Assembly: GCA_000818945.1 (NCBI GenBank)
Contig: KN805372.1
Span: forward strand, 737,920 to 770,066
Direction: 5' to 3'
From: Schizochytrium sp. CCTCC M209059
Lineage: Eukaryota > Sar > Bigyra > Thraustochytrida > Thraustochytriidae
Length of the DNA: 32,147 bases
The translations under genes and the position numbers were made by a program. The notes under the pieces are model-generated. The model did not search any database, had not been told where the DNA came from, and saw nothing but the letters and a program-made list of their open reading frames with translations. Below, in pieces: positions 1-9,953 of this stretch (its first letter is position 1; every line of letters starts with the position of its first letter).

Positions 1-559
1 GGTCGACGGCGAACCTGGCCCTCGAGCTTCGGCGACATCACACGTACGTACTACGTATACTATGGTATGCGATGGAGGGAGGTTCGCCGTCGATCCCAGC
101 CCCGGGGCCCCGCTCGGAGTCAACGGATCGATTTGGGGGAGGGCGTCGCACGCTTCGTGCGTGTGCTTTTGCGAGTGAGGAAGGGGGTGATGGATGGGTG
201 TTGCCGGCGAGGCTGGACTAAAAAGCTGGCAGTACGCGGGTGTTCCCTTTGATTTTTGATAGATATGGATCAATTGTCTGAGCGAGCGTGTGATTGCGTT
301 TTTCCACTGAGCACAGGAGCTTGCGTGTCTGTAAGTGCATGGGCGTGACCCTTCTTTGGCCCCGAAGGAACCAAGCGTATGCATGAGCTGGAATGGAAGA
401 ATTTATTCCCTTACCCTTCCAAGGTCAGGTGTAGTCAGTCACGCTCGTTTTGACAAGGTAGTAGGTCTTCTGGCGTAGCCGTCAGATCTCGGCTACTACG
501 TACGACAACCTTGGCTGGGAATCAAGGTGAGCGAAAAAGAGTGAACAAAAGAGACAGAC

Positions 560-604
<45 letters not shown>

Positions 605-766
605 ACAACAGCTCAAATAGCAGCATCAACGAACGGGGAGGTAAGGCAAGACAAGGCAAAACAAGGCAAGCAAGCTCTCTTGTCCTGATAAAGCGACTCG
701 CAAGCACGCTGCGCCGCGGGGCGGTGGCGCCAAGCCCTGCGCGAGAGCGACGCAAGGGCGGTGACA
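1..766. other. Upstream intergenic region / 5' leader
   Basis: I see no convincing gene here. The first 60 bases are rich in ACGT-type steps and the rest is mixed-composition DNA ending in a GA microsatellite. Short open frames exist, including one at 67-252, but they have no recognisable domain. The 3' part is probably the promoter and 5' leader of the TPR gene that starts at 767. Confidence 0.5.
564..601. repeat. (AG)19 microsatellite
   Basis: A perfect dinucleotide AG run of about 38 bases lies 165 bases upstream of the TPR gene start. It reads as poly Arg-Glu in one frame, which is an artefact. A similar AG tract precedes the M50 gene near 21.9 kb. Confidence 0.95.
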
Positions 767-3700
767 ATGTCGACGCGAGGCCTTTTGCGCGAGAAAGCAC
801 AAAGCGCTCCGCGAAGAGGATCGCTGCAGAACCTGCGAAGGCAAAAGCTTGAGTCGCTCGCGAGACAGAACCCGACAGAGCCGCACACGCAAGAGGATCT
901 GGGCATGCTGCTCGCAGAGGTAGGAGATTACGAAGAAGCGGAGCGATTCTTGGCTCGAGCCCTCGAGTATGGCATTCCCTCCGTCTCTTTGCTTTCGACG
1001 CGAGGTCATGCGCTTTACGCTCTGCAGCGGTACGCAGAAGCGCAAACTCTTTTGCAGCGCGCAGTAAATCTGGCCTTAACGCAGGGTCGCACCGTCCGTT
1101 TTGACACGTATGCGCGCTTGTCCCGGGCAGCCATCCTTGTAGGGGACTTTTCCGGCGCTCAAGCAAACTGCGAAGAGGCTCTTCACAGAGTCATTCCCTC
1201 CTATTACGCGTCTGCAAGTGGATGCGCTGGCACGGCAGAGCCTGCCAAAAGCGTCAAAGGCGCCAAGACGTGCAGTTCCAAGAATGTCGACAAGGACGCG
1301 CGAAAAGGTCGAAAACAACGCGGAGAGTCGTACGGAGGCGTTGCCGACCTTCACATGATCTGTGCATCAATAGCAATGTATAATTACGATGCGAATGGAG
1401 CGCTGGAACATTTGCAAAGAGCCTTTGAACTCAAGCGCAATCGGCGTACAGACTGTGAGCTTTTTTCGAATGAGCATCTCTGGGCACTCGTGTCACGCGC
1501 GTACTCGATGATGGGACGTTCGACATTGGCCCACAAGGCACTTAGTATGACACGCGTGAGAAAACCAGAAGACCTCTGGCTCGATCTTGCGGACCTCATG
1601 CTCAAGCAAGAAGACTATTTGGGCGCCCTCGGAGCTGCGGAGCAAGGATTAGTGCACTGTCCTTTTAAAGGGTCTCTACTTGAGTCAAAATGCACGGCTC
1701 TTCGAGCCCTCTCGGAGGCATTCAAGGCTGTTCCAGAATTGGAGGAAGATCTCGCTGACGCAACCGCTCTCCTAGAGAGCATCGTGGCTGTGCAGCCAAT
1801 AACGGGGCGCTCTGCTCGTGCCAAAAACTGGCTCAAGGGCGTGAAGTCTAGCGTTTCGTGCGCGGCATTTTCTCGAGCTGAGTTCGAGCTCGACGTGGGT
1901 GGGACCGTCTCCCCTCGATTTGCTCGAACACTTGCACTTGCGGAGGATGCCGCTTCAGTGTACAGTAGCAACGAAGAAAACACAGACGAAGACCACGAAG
2001 ACGAGGATGAAGATGCAAGAAAACAGGAGGAGATTGAGGGGGAGCACAGCTTCCTGCAAGAAAAGTGGTACCTTGAGGACGGAAATGATTCACCCAAGAC
2101 GTATGAAGAGGAAAGTAATCCAGAATACGAGGATGGTGAGACTGCAACTCCGTCCCAGCCAAAGATTCACAAAAAGATAGGCAGCAGAGGGAAAAAGAAG
2201 TCGTCATCGCGGAAGCTGGGTCGCATGACGCGACGTCAGCAGGAGCGGACCATGGCCCGTTTGCACACGGGGCGGGGCTTGCTGACCAAGCGACACGAGC
2301 GCGAAGACTCTGCAGCAGCAAGTCGGGAGGAAACCGCAACGATGACAAGACGACAGCAGCAGGAATCCACAATGCGTCTCTATGCCGCGGGAGGCATGAT
2401 GACGCAGCGTTCTGGCAATGACAATGATGGTCAGAGCGGGGATGACGAAGCGAAACCGCGGGAGGATCGAATCACGCGTCTCCAGCGCATGAGAACACAG
2501 CGCGAAACAATGGCACGGCTTGCTTCGCAAAAGTCAACAAGGACGCAGTTCCTAGGCGACAATCCCGGAGGCATGCCGCGCATGAGCTGGTCCGACAAGC
2601 AAAGGTCTAATCGTGTGATGGGACATCCACCGCCGATGCGCCCGCAATCGTCGAAACTTCGCTTCAAGAAACCACCTCTCGTACACCAGCAATCGTGGCC
2701 TATACGCGAGGACACGACGCCAAGTGGACGCCCGCAAAGCGCGCCTCGGGATTCACGATTCTCACGATCGCGCGAAACAGCCGGCACAAAGGTCAAATTG
2801 ACGCGGCTAAGCACCAGATTAACGCAAGAAGAGTCCCTTGCAAGCTTGCACATGGACGACGCATCGCGCAGCACCCGCCGTTTGCAAACTCATGCAGAGC
2901 ATGAGGATGCCAAGGTTGTTGACTCTGGCTTGGAGGAGTCTCGCAAGGTTGTTAAAGATAAAGATGGAGCCCAGGTCGGCCCCGTTCAAGGTATCGATCT
3001 CTCGCGGCTTCTCCAAAACGGGCCTGTGCCCGTTGTGCCGAGCTCGCGAGCCGTATCGGAACGATCGAATAGCACGGCAGCAGCTACCTCGGAGTCGGAT
3101 GGCGCAGAGATTGTTGAAGAACTTGCAACCTCGATATTCGAGCCCGAAGAAGAAGGCGAGACGCCAGCTTCGGAGCCCGAGGATCTTGTTGACGATGCAG
3201 CGAAAAATTCAGACAAGGAGGATATTATGAGCGTTGTTGACGAGGAGTTGTCGAGCGAGAGCGATGCCGCAGCGCAGTCAAAAAAGGGGGAGGGGCCAAC
3301 TTTTTCGAGCGATAGCATCAAAAAGGAGGATGAAGGAGAAGTGAAAGAGGTACGGCGAGAAAGTTTGGATCCCCCCGACAAGCCGGGCATCACTTCGTCG
3401 CCTCAAGCACAGGGACAGGTAAAGAGGCTCTCGCAAGTTCAAACTCTTGACGATGTGCGAGCCGTCAGCGCGGTGGACCCGGTTGGATCCGTGCGTGCAC
3501 TCTTGAATTTGATAGAGATTGAGGATCAAAGTGAGCGCGCGAAGCGCACCTACTCGAGTCTCAGTAGCAGCAAGACTAACCGGCCCCGAACTACAGCATC
3601 ATTGAGTGACAAACCCATGGAGCCTGTGCCAGAAGCAGTTGGAGAAACGGAAGGTGTCGAGACAAAGGCCGTTGATTCATCGGGGCTTCCAACTACGAAG

Positions 3701-3829
3701 CCGGTAAACCCCGTGGAGGCTGCCGAGGCGCTGCTAAGTTTGATTGCGGACGAATTCTCTGAAAGCGAGGACGAGGACCAGCACCTGGACCAGGACCTTG
3801 ACTCGGATGACAGCGAGGTGCTTTTTTGA
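767..3829 (+). CDS. TPR-repeat protein with long disordered, internally repeated tail
   Basis: The start is ATG 767; an in-frame GTG at 761 is not a plausible eukaryotic start. The product has about 1020 residues. Residues about 40-150 and 180-330 contain helical pairs typical of tetratricopeptide repeats, with the alternating small and aromatic residues seen in segments such as GDYEEAERFLARAL. TPRs bind partner proteins. After about residue 380 the chain is acidic, Ser/Arg-rich and probably disordered. That tail carries a repeated Met-Thr-Arg-Arg-Gln-Gln type motif near residues 487 and 526, a looser copy near 575, and a duplicated D/N-P-V...ALL-LI motif near 903 and 980. No catalytic domain is visible. 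The gene is a lone intronless frame. The TPR call is good, but the cellular role is unknown; an adaptor or scaffold is an inference. Confidence 0.88.
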   Translation: MSTRGLLREKAQSAPRRGSLQNLRRQKLESLARQNPTEPHTQEDLGMLLAEVGDYEEAERFLARALEYGIPSVSLLSTRGHALYALQRYAEAQTLLQRAVNLALTQGRTVRFDTYARLSRAAILVGDFSGAQANCEEALHRVIPSYYASASGCAGTAEPAKSVKGAKTCSSKNVDKDARKGRKQRGESYGGVADLHMICASIAMYNYDANGALEHLQRAFELKRNRRTDCELFSNEHLWALVSRAYSMMGRSTLAHKALSMTRVRKPEDLWLDLADLMLKQEDYLGALGAAEQGLVHCPFKGSLLESKCTALRALSEAFKAVPELEEDLADATALLESIVAVQPITGRSARAKNWLKGVKSSVSCAAFSRAEFELDVGGTVSPRFARTLALAEDAASVYSSNEENTDEDHEDEDEDARKQEEIEGEHSFLQEKWYLEDGNDSPKTYEEESNPEYEDGETATPSQPKIHKKIGSRGKKKSSSRKLGRMTRRQQERTMARLHTGRGLLTKRHEREDSAAASREETATMTRRQQQESTMRLYAAGGMMTQRSGNDNDGQSGDDEAKPREDRITRLQRMRTQRETMARLASQKSTRTQFLGDNPGGMPRMSWSDKQRSNRVMGHPPPMRPQSSKLRFKKPPLVHQQSWPIREDTTPSGRPQSAPRDSRFSRSRETAGTKVKLTRLSTRLTQEESLASLHMDDASRSTRRLQTHAEHEDAKVVDSGLEESRKVVKDKDGAQVGPVQGIDLSRLLQNGPVPVVPSSRAVSERSNSTAAATSESDGAEIVEELATSIFEPEEEGETPASEPEDLVDDAAKNSDKEDIMSVVDEELSSESDAAAQSKKGEGPTFSSDSIKKEDEGEVKEVRRESLDPPDKPGITSSPQAQGQVKRLSQVQTLDDVRAVSAVDPVGSVRALLNLIEIEDQSERAKRTYSSLSSSKTNRPRTTASLSDKPMEPVPEAVGETEGVETKAVDSSGLPTTKPVNPVEAAEALLSLIADEFSESEDEDQHLDQDLDSDDSEVLF

Positions 3830-5186
3830 TGATTGTGAAAGACCAAAAGAAAAGGGGAAGCAAGCTGTGCACATACGTTCTTTTATAGTATGCATGGATG
3901 TATGTTAGGCCAAGACGTAGTAATATACTGTATAATTCTGAAGAGGTTGGTGTGATCATGAATGTGACGTTGGCGTTTTCGAGTCGGTGCGAGAAGTTGC
4001 AACGCGGCGCGATTGCCTTTCGGACCTCGCAAAGCATGACTCCAGTGCGCGATCCGCCACACGGCTCGACTCACGGCTCGGCACGCGACACGACTCGAGG
4101 GCCACGCGACCACAATTTGACATTTTTCACGAGGTGGTGATTCTTGTGGTGCAAATTTCCCGGACGAGAAGCGGCAAATTGTCCACGTGGAAATAGAACT
4201 GGCCGTCGTCGGTGCGCGTTGAGCTTCCTCTTCCCTGCGCAGCGCCTTCGTCTTGATTCGCTCCCCTTTGCCCCCTCTCGCCTTCTCTCCTCCGCCGGTA
4301 ACGGGCTCCCCTCACCGCACTTGAGGCCGCGAGGTCTCCAGGTTGCCTAGTTTGCGCCCGCCATCGCTAGCTTCATTCCTACGAACGAACTGTACATGGG
4401 CCCGCGTCGCGGAGTCGCTCTCCGCGTCCTTTTCGTCGCCGTCTCCGCCTGGCATCGTCTCGGTCTCTCCGTCGCCTTCTCAAGCCAAGCTAAACCGTGC
4501 CAAGCCAAAGCGCCAAGCCGAGCGCCAACAGGTGGCGCCTTTCCCCCCCCACCTAGGCCAATCTAGTCATCCACTAGTGGAGCGCAAGGCTACACCTTTA
4601 GCTCCACAGTGTCCTCCCGTATGCCCTCCCGCAGCCAGGTCCGGCGGCGGGCCTTTCCACCCCCTCCATCCCCGCGCCTTTCCCCTTTTTTATGTATGAT
4701 CAGATCAGCCTCTTCACGTTTTTTGTTGCTGTTGCAGCTGCTCGCGCTCCCGGCCTCGACGGCCGGCTCGAAGCCCTCTAACCCGCGCCCGCACGGCGGT
4801 CCGTGATTGGGGCCGCGCGGGGCGCCCCGAGGTCAGGTGGCGCTCGTCCCGCGCTCCCGGCGACTGACTCGCGGGCCAGCTGCAGCTGCAGGCGAGGCGG
4901 GCGGCGGCGTCGAGGCGGTGAGATTGTGGCGCGCGGCGCGAGGTGCGGGAAAGCTGGCAAGGAGCAGCGCGAAAGCTAGCGAGAAGCAGCGAGCTCTGGA
5001 GGCGGCCCGGCGTTGGTCCACAGAATTACCGCAGCTGTGGATCACGGTGTGGTCTGCGGGGGCGGGGCCAAGAAGGCGGTGACGAAAGTCGCAGCGCGCA
5101 GCGAGGCTGCGTGCGAAGAGGCGCACCGCCGCCGCGCAGAGAAGCGGCCGGCGCCAGACGGGCAACGAGGGCGCCGCGAGGAGCAG

Positions 5187-5240
5187 GCGGAGCAGGGCTT
5201 GGCGGAGCAGAGCTTGGCAGAGCAGAGCTTAGCAGAGCGG
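5187..5240. repeat. 15-bp minisatellite, about 3.6 copies
   Basis: The units at 5187-5201, 5202-5216 and 5217-5231 share the consensus GCRGAGCAGRGCTTR, and a partial fourth copy follows. They lie in the GC-rich leader upstream of the HAD gene. Confidence 0.85.
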
Positions 5241-5424
5241 CGAGGCGCGAGGGAGGCGGCCTGCTTCGTTTGAGTGGCCGGAGCTCAGCGCGGCGCCAGA
5301 ACTGGAACGGGCCACCCCAGCCTAGACGGCGATCGCGAGAGACCGAAACAGACCACCGCTCCACGCCGAGGCGAGGCAAGGCAAGGCAAGCCTGCAACGC
5401 CAGGGCAAGCAAGCAACAGACGCA

Positions 5425-5458
5425 CGCTCGGTCGCTCGCTCGCTCACTCGCTCGCTCC
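5425..5458. repeat. CGCT tetranucleotide tract
   Basis: This is an imperfect run of CGCT/CACT units of about 34 bases, about 245 bases before the HAD start codon. Confidence 0.85.
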
Positions 5459-5702
5459 TACGGGGGAGCAAGCAGGCAGGCCAGACAGAGCAGACCAGCA
5501 TTGGTGCCGTCGGCCTCTGGAAAGGCGCTGATTGCGTAAGGACACAAGCACCTGCAGCAGCAAACAACGCGACGCGAGGCAAAGGACAGTGAGGTAAAGC
5601 CACGCAACACAAAGCACAAAGCAAAGCAGAGCAAGGTGGCGCCCCAGCTTCGTGCGCGAGGTAGCTTCTACGCAGGACAGAGTCGGGACATTCGAAGTAA
5701 CC

Positions 5703-6782
5703 ATGTGCGACTTTCACATGCACGTCTCGCTGCTCGCAGCGGGCCTCAAGCGATCGCACGTGCGACTGCTGGCAATCGACTTTGATGATACCCTGCTCAA
5801 CCTGCACACGCACTCGACATGGGAGCTCGGGCCCAGTAAACTTGCCGCGGCGGTGCGCCCCTTCTTTATGGAGCTCTTGCCAGCGGTCCTTCGCAAAGGA
5901 ATCATCGTGAGCATCGTCACCTTTTCATCACAACGCAGACTTATTCAACAGACGCTTCGAGAGGCTTTCGGCCAGACCGTCGCGCGACAAATCTTGATAC
6001 GTGGTATGGATGGATCATGGACGCCCACCCCAAACCAGTGTGCGCCCAAATCCTGGCACTCATGCTCGAGGAGAGGCAAGACGGACCATGTTTTGAACAT
6101 CGTGTCCAAAATTTACGCCGACTCAGATGTTGAAGTCACGCCAGAACAGGTTCTCCTCCTTGACGATTCCCGATTGAATGTTATGCAGGCACGCTATGAC
6201 GGCATCAACGCCTTTCAGTACGACTCTTCCGACCCAGCGTGTGGCGAAGCCGACGAGTCGAACCCGCTCTTTCAGCTCCTTATGAGCACCTTTCGTAGCC
6301 ATCCTCGCAAGGCTGGTCCCTTCAATGTCCCCGCATGGGCGACTGATGCCAATCAATCACCTGTCGCGCCCAATAAGCGCAAAGTACATAGCGATATCTA
6401 TGAGGCTTTTCCTAGTGGAAAATCAGGACTACCCCGCCCCGGTGACGATATTCCGGCAAGTGTGGATGATACTGTGTCTCTGAATTCGGCCGAGTTGCGC
6501 GACTGCTGGGACACTGAGGAGCTGGCCATCATGGATGTGCCATCTGGCGCCTCCTCTGCTTCCAGCGGCCGCAGCAACGAGTCCGACTATTCTAACTCGC
6601 TTCGGCAGCAAAGTGCCCACAGCGGGTCAACCTATACCCAAAGAGTGCGCGGCATGAAGCAGCAGAATACTTGTGCCGCGTCGGAGCCCGCTCAAACAGA
6701 GGAATGGCACGACAATCCCTTTGCTCGCAAGGCTTCTCGTCGTCAATGCGTGCCACGGCCCGATTCGTGCACTGTGATGTGA
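5703..6782 (+). CDS. HAD-superfamily phosphatase-like protein with C-terminal CaaX box
   Basis: The start is ATG 5703. The frame also opens from a GTG at 5652, which is not a plausible eukaryotic start. The product has about 359 residues. HAD motif I is DFDDT, with the presumed nucleophile Asp26 and acid/base Asp28. Motif II is Thr73 in IVTFSS, motif III is Lys126, and motif IV is the Asp154-Asp155 pair in LLLDDSRLN. All four catalytic motifs are therefore present, and a Mg2+-dependent phosphotransfer or phosphatase activity is expected; the substrate cannot be read from sequence. Residues about 215-345 are Ser-rich and probably disordered. The last four residues are Cys-Thr-Val-Met, a canonical CaaX motif, preceded by basic residues. 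This predicts farnesylation and membrane attachment. The HAD call is strong; prenylation is an inference from the motif. Confidence 0.87.
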   Translation: MCDFHMHVSLLAAGLKRSHVRLLAIDFDDTLLNLHTHSTWELGPSKLAAAVRPFFMELLPAVLRKGIIVSIVTFSSQRRLIQQTLREAFGQTVARQILIRGMDGSWTPTPNQCAPKSWHSCSRRGKTDHVLNIVSKIYADSDVEVTPEQVLLLDDSRLNVMQARYDGINAFQYDSSDPACGEADESNPLFQLLMSTFRSHPRKAGPFNVPAWATDANQSPVAPNKRKVHSDIYEAFPSGKSGLPRPGDDIPASVDDTVSLNSAELRDCWDTEELAIMDVPSGASSASSGRSNESDYSNSLRQQSAHSGSTYTQRVRGMKQQNTCAASEPAQTEEWHDNPFARKASRRQCVPRPDSCTVM

Positions 6783-7181
6783 AGTGCGTGTATAACACTC
6801 GCATGAATGTGAAGTGTTCTGCTTGGTGTTGTGGCAGATGAACTGTAAACTGAATTGATCAATGTTGTTGTTTTCTTTTGATGCTATAATACCACTCGCG
6901 CTCGCGCCCTTCGCCATGGGTCTTGCTCGACTCGTCTTGTCATATTTGGCTCGTTTACACGGCGACGAGCGTTGCAAGAGGGCGCTCATCCCACGTGTAG
7001 AGAGGATGGACTGGGGTTCGCTTCTGCCAACATTTCGTGGGTGCCATCGGGAATGAAGAAGTACAAATACACTATATGTGCTGTGGTGGCTAGCATGTGT
7101 CAAGTTCAGGTGAAATGGAACCCGTGATTGATCATCATGCAAGGGGTCAATTGTTTTGAGCTTATGTGATCGAAAACGTTT
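6783..7181. other. Convergent 3' intergenic region
   Basis: This is the roughly 400-base gap between the stops of the HAD gene (+) and the purine gene (-). Short frames on both strands resemble nothing known. It probably holds the two 3' UTRs and polyadenylation sites. Confidence 0.6.
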
Positions 7182-9953
7182 TTAGTACAGCGCGGCGTCG
7201 AGAGCCCGCTGCATCGAGGCGTTGGCATCGCCACCGTCCCGCGCAGGAAAGGGAAAAGGCTCGCCGGTAATCTTCTCGTACAACATGATGTAGCGACGCG
7301 AGAGCTCGGCGACGAGATGAGCAGGAGCCTCAGGAAGTACCTCGTCCTTGTAAGGGTCGCAGCGCTCCGTGTACCAGAGACGCACAAACTCCTTATCGAT
7401 GTGCTGCGGGGACCGGCCAGCTTCGACATTGGCACGATGCGTCTTGTCATCGCCCACCCAGTATCGCGAGCAGTCCGGCGTGTGGATTTCGTCAATGAGA
7501 AGAATCTCGCCCGTTTCAAGGTCACGACCAAACTCGTACTTGGTGTCGACGAGGATCAGACCATGTTCGCTCGCAACCTTTTGGCCAAAGGCAAAGAGTG
7601 CCTGAGCCTTTTCGTGGCAAAAGTCCCAGTCCTCCTTGCTCATCCAGCCATCACGCACAATCGTGTCGGCAGAAATGAGCTCATCGTGCTCGTCGCTCTT
7701 GGTCGTAGGCGTGCACAGGTTCTTCTCGAGCTTCTCGTTCTTACGCAGACCGTCTGGAAGAGAGTGTCCGCAGTACTCGCGCACACCCTTGTTGTAGTGC
7801 GTCCACATGGAGGTGCCCGAGCTTCCCGCAATGTACCCGCGCATGACAAACTCAATGGGAAAGGTCTTGCAGCGGCGCGCAAGAGTCAGGTTCGGGTGCA
7901 GCGGATTCGCCGAAGAGTTCGAGGCGTGCAGCTGGTTCTTGATAATGTGCTCCGTCTTGGAGAACCACCACAGCGAAACGAGGTTGAGCACGGCACCCTT
8001 GAAAGGAATACGGGCAAGAGGCCTGTCAAAGGCTGTCAGGCGGTCCGTGGTGACGAGCACCACGTTGCGGCCGTCGTCGTAGCGATCACGGACCTTGCCA
8101 ACGTACTTGGCCACTTCGGTCTGGCCCTCGCAAGGCGTGAGCTTGAGATCCGTGGCATCGACTGTGCAGTTGATGTTGGCGCGAATGCGAGGCAGGTAGA
8201 GGTGCGTCTTGTCCTTGTTCGTATACTCGCTGAGATACTGCTCGTACTTGACGTTCTCAAGGTGCGCCGCCTTCTCGTGTACGGAATCGCGCTGGTCCGC
8301 GTGGTAAGCATCGAGCTCGCCGCGGAGACGCGCGCCCATGGCGCCCTCTGAGGCAGCCAACATGCGCACGGCCAAGAGGCCGGCATTCATCGAATTGCCG
8401 ATGGCGACCGTGGCCACGGGGACGCCGCGGGGCATCTGTACAATGGAGAGGAGAGAATCCTGACCATTGAGGGTCGAGGTCTTGACCGGAACGCCAATGA
8501 CTGGAAGCGGCGTGAGCGCTGCAACCATGCCGGGCAGGTGCGCGGCACCGCCAGCGCCAGCCACAATGACGCGGATTCCGCGGCCCTGGGCCGCCTTGGC
8601 GTACTCGTACATGCGGTCGGGCGTGCGGTGCGCAGAGACCACAGAGAGCTCAAAGGGCACGCGAAACTGCGTGAGCATATCAGCGCAGGCGCGCATCGTG
8701 GGCAGATCCGAGTCGCTGCCCATGATGATGCCAACAACGGGACTGGCCGCAGCGGCGCCGTCCTTTCCGCCCATTGTCTCAACGTCAGTTTCGTCGAGAG
8801 GCTCGCCAAGCTGCACGAGGCGGCGGCGCAGCTCGGGCATGTCGGGCGCGGTGACGGTAATGTGTCCAAGCTTGCGACCGGGGCGCGAATCCTTGCCATA
8901 CCAGTGGACCTTGGCGCCCGGAACGGTAAGAGCAGGGCGCAAGGCCTCAAGGGTTTCCTCTTCCGAGGCGGCGCCAAGGATGTTGATCATGGCGGCCGCG
9001 CCAACGCGAAGGCTCGGATCGCCGAGGGGCAGCCCAGAGACGGCGCGAAGATGCTGCTCGAACTGACTGGTCACGCACGCCTCAATGGTCAGGTGGCCCG
9101 AATTGTGGGGACGCGGGGCCATCTCGTTGTACAGCACCCGGTCGCCGCCCATCCAGAACATTTCAATGGCGAAAACACCGGCGCCCTCGATGGCACGCAC
9201 GGCGCACTCTGCGACGCGCTGGGCCTCGATACGTGCACTTTCGGGGAGCGGGAAAGACGGCGGGACCACAACGACACGGCAAATGTTGTCGGCTTGGCGG
9301 GTCTCGACGACGTCGTAGCAAGAGGTATTGCCCTTGCGGTCGCGCGCCACGATGCACGCGAGCTCGGCCTTGAACGGGGCCCAGCGCTCCAGGTAAACAC
9401 CACCAGCCTCGACAGCCTTGCCAAGGGACTGGAGGGCCGCTTCGATGCCGTCGGCAGACTGAATGACCGCGTTGCCTTTGCCATCGTAGGCCATGCACCG
9501 ACTCTTGAGCATCACGGGGAAGCCGCCAAGACGCTCCTCCGTGGCTTCGCGGATGGCACTCACCGTGGGCTCTACCTTTTCGTAGTCGCCGATGGGGACT
9601 CCGCGCTTCGCCATGACATCCTTTTGCACGGCCTTGTCGGCGATGATGCGCAGAGCAGACGGGGCCGGGTGCACGGGGCGGCCCTGCTCGGCCAGCTTTT
9701 CGAGCCCGTCAACGTTAACGTGTTCGATTTCCACGGTGGTCACGTCGCCCTCGAGGTTCACGACGTTGTCAAAGTCGGTAAAGCTTCCCTCCACGACCCT
9801 GCACACCGGCGCGGCGGAGCTCTTCTGGCCCGCCGGGTCCAGACACACGATGTCGAGGCCAAGCCGCGCTCCGTCGAGCGCCATCATGCGGCCCAGCTGC
9901 CCGCCGCCCAGCACGCTCACGGTGCGGGCCACGCCATCCAGTCGGTTGGCCAT
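7182..9953 (-). CDS. Trifunctional PurK-PurE-PurC purine enzyme (AIR carboxylation + SAICAR synthetase)
   Basis: The start is ATG 9951-9953, in a strong context (A at -3, G at +4). The product has about 923 residues. Residues 1 to about 395 are PurK, an ATP-grasp N5-CAIR synthetase, beginning with the dinucleotide-like VLGGGQLGRMMA. Residues about 405-565 are PurE, a class I mutase, with GSDSDLP and SAHRTP. Residues about 583-900 are PurC, SAICAR synthetase, with KVRDRYDD, the DRLTAFDR signature and a C-terminal GRSPQHIDKE-type segment. Together they convert AIR to CAIR and then to SAICAR, consecutive steps of cytosolic de novo purine synthesis. Fungal and plant ADE2-type proteins join PurK to PurE, and animal PAICS joins PurC to PurE; here all three are in one chain. 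No domain looks broken. The frame stays open upstream of the chosen ATG for 127 codons, but that part is low-complexity. Confidence 0.95.
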   Translation of the reverse strand: MANRLDGVARTVSVLGGGQLGRMMALDGARLGLDIVCLDPAGQKSSAAPVCRVVEGSFTDFDNVVNLEGDVTTVEIEHVNVDGLEKLAEQGRPVHPAPSALRIIADKAVQKDVMAKRGVPIGDYEKVEPTVSAIREATEERLGGFPVMLKSRCMAYDGKGNAVIQSADGIEAALQSLGKAVEAGGVYLERWAPFKAELACIVARDRKGNTSCYDVVETRQADNICRVVVVPPSFPLPESARIEAQRVAECAVRAIEGAGVFAIEMFWMGGDRVLYNEMAPRPHNSGHLTIEACVTSQFEQHLRAVSGLPLGDPSLRVGAAAMINILGAASEEETLEALRPALTVPGAKVHWYGKDSRPGRKLGHITVTAPDMPELRRRLVQLGEPLDETDVETMGGKDGAAAASPVVGIIMGSDSDLPTMRACADMLTQFRVPFELSVVSAHRTPDRMYEYAKAAQGRGIRVIVAGAGGAAHLPGMVAALTPLPVIGVPVKTSTLNGQDSLLSIVQMPRGVPVATVAIGNSMNAGLLAVRMLAASEGAMGARLRGELDAYHADQRDSVHEKAAHLENVKYEQYLSEYTNKDKTHLYLPRIRANINCTVDATDLKLTPCEGQTEVAKYVGKVRDRYDDGRNVVLVTTDRLTAFDRPLARIPFKGAVLNLVSLWWFSKTEHIIKNQLHASNSSANPLHPNLTLARRCKTFPIEFVMRGYIAGSSGTSMWTHYNKGVREYCGHSLPDGLRKNEKLEKNLCTPTTKSDEHDELISADTIVRDGWMSKEDWDFCHEKAQALFAFGQKVASEHGLILVDTKYEFGRDLETGEILLIDEIHTPDCSRYWVGDDKTHRANVEAGRSPQHIDKEFVRLWYTERCDPYKDEVLPEAPAHLVAELSRRYIMLYEKITGEPFPFPARDGGDANASMQRALDAALY

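Larger units (their letters stand above)
3830..5702. other. Long GC-rich intergenic region / HAD gene leader
   Basis: This 1.87 kb gap sits between two co-oriented genes. The first 300 bases are AT-richer 3' flank. From about 4200 the sequence is very GC-rich, with a 15-base minisatellite, a CGCT run and G/C-skewed blocks. Open frames in several registers (for example 4343-4699 and 4943-5539) are low-complexity Pro/Ser/Arg/Ala and look like chance products of the composition. A short frame at 4696-4806 encodes a signal-peptide-like 36-mer, but nothing else supports it. The region probably contains the HAD promoter and leader. Confidence 0.5.

Noticed and set aside
511..852. A frame with a poly Arg-Glu stretch before the TPR gene
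   Set aside because: The stretch is the AG microsatellite read in one frame, and the frame has no conventional start and overlaps the real gene.
4696..4806. A 36-codon frame with a signal-peptide-like hydrophobic core
   Set aside because: It stops at once after the hydrophobic stretch, lies in GC-rich leader DNA and has no mature-peptide features. The hydrophobic run comes from a T-rich tract that looks as much like a splice acceptor.
4943..5539. A 198-codon frame in the leader of the HAD gene
   Set aside because: It is Arg/Ala/Gly-rich and runs through a minisatellite and the CGCT repeat, so it is best explained by composition.
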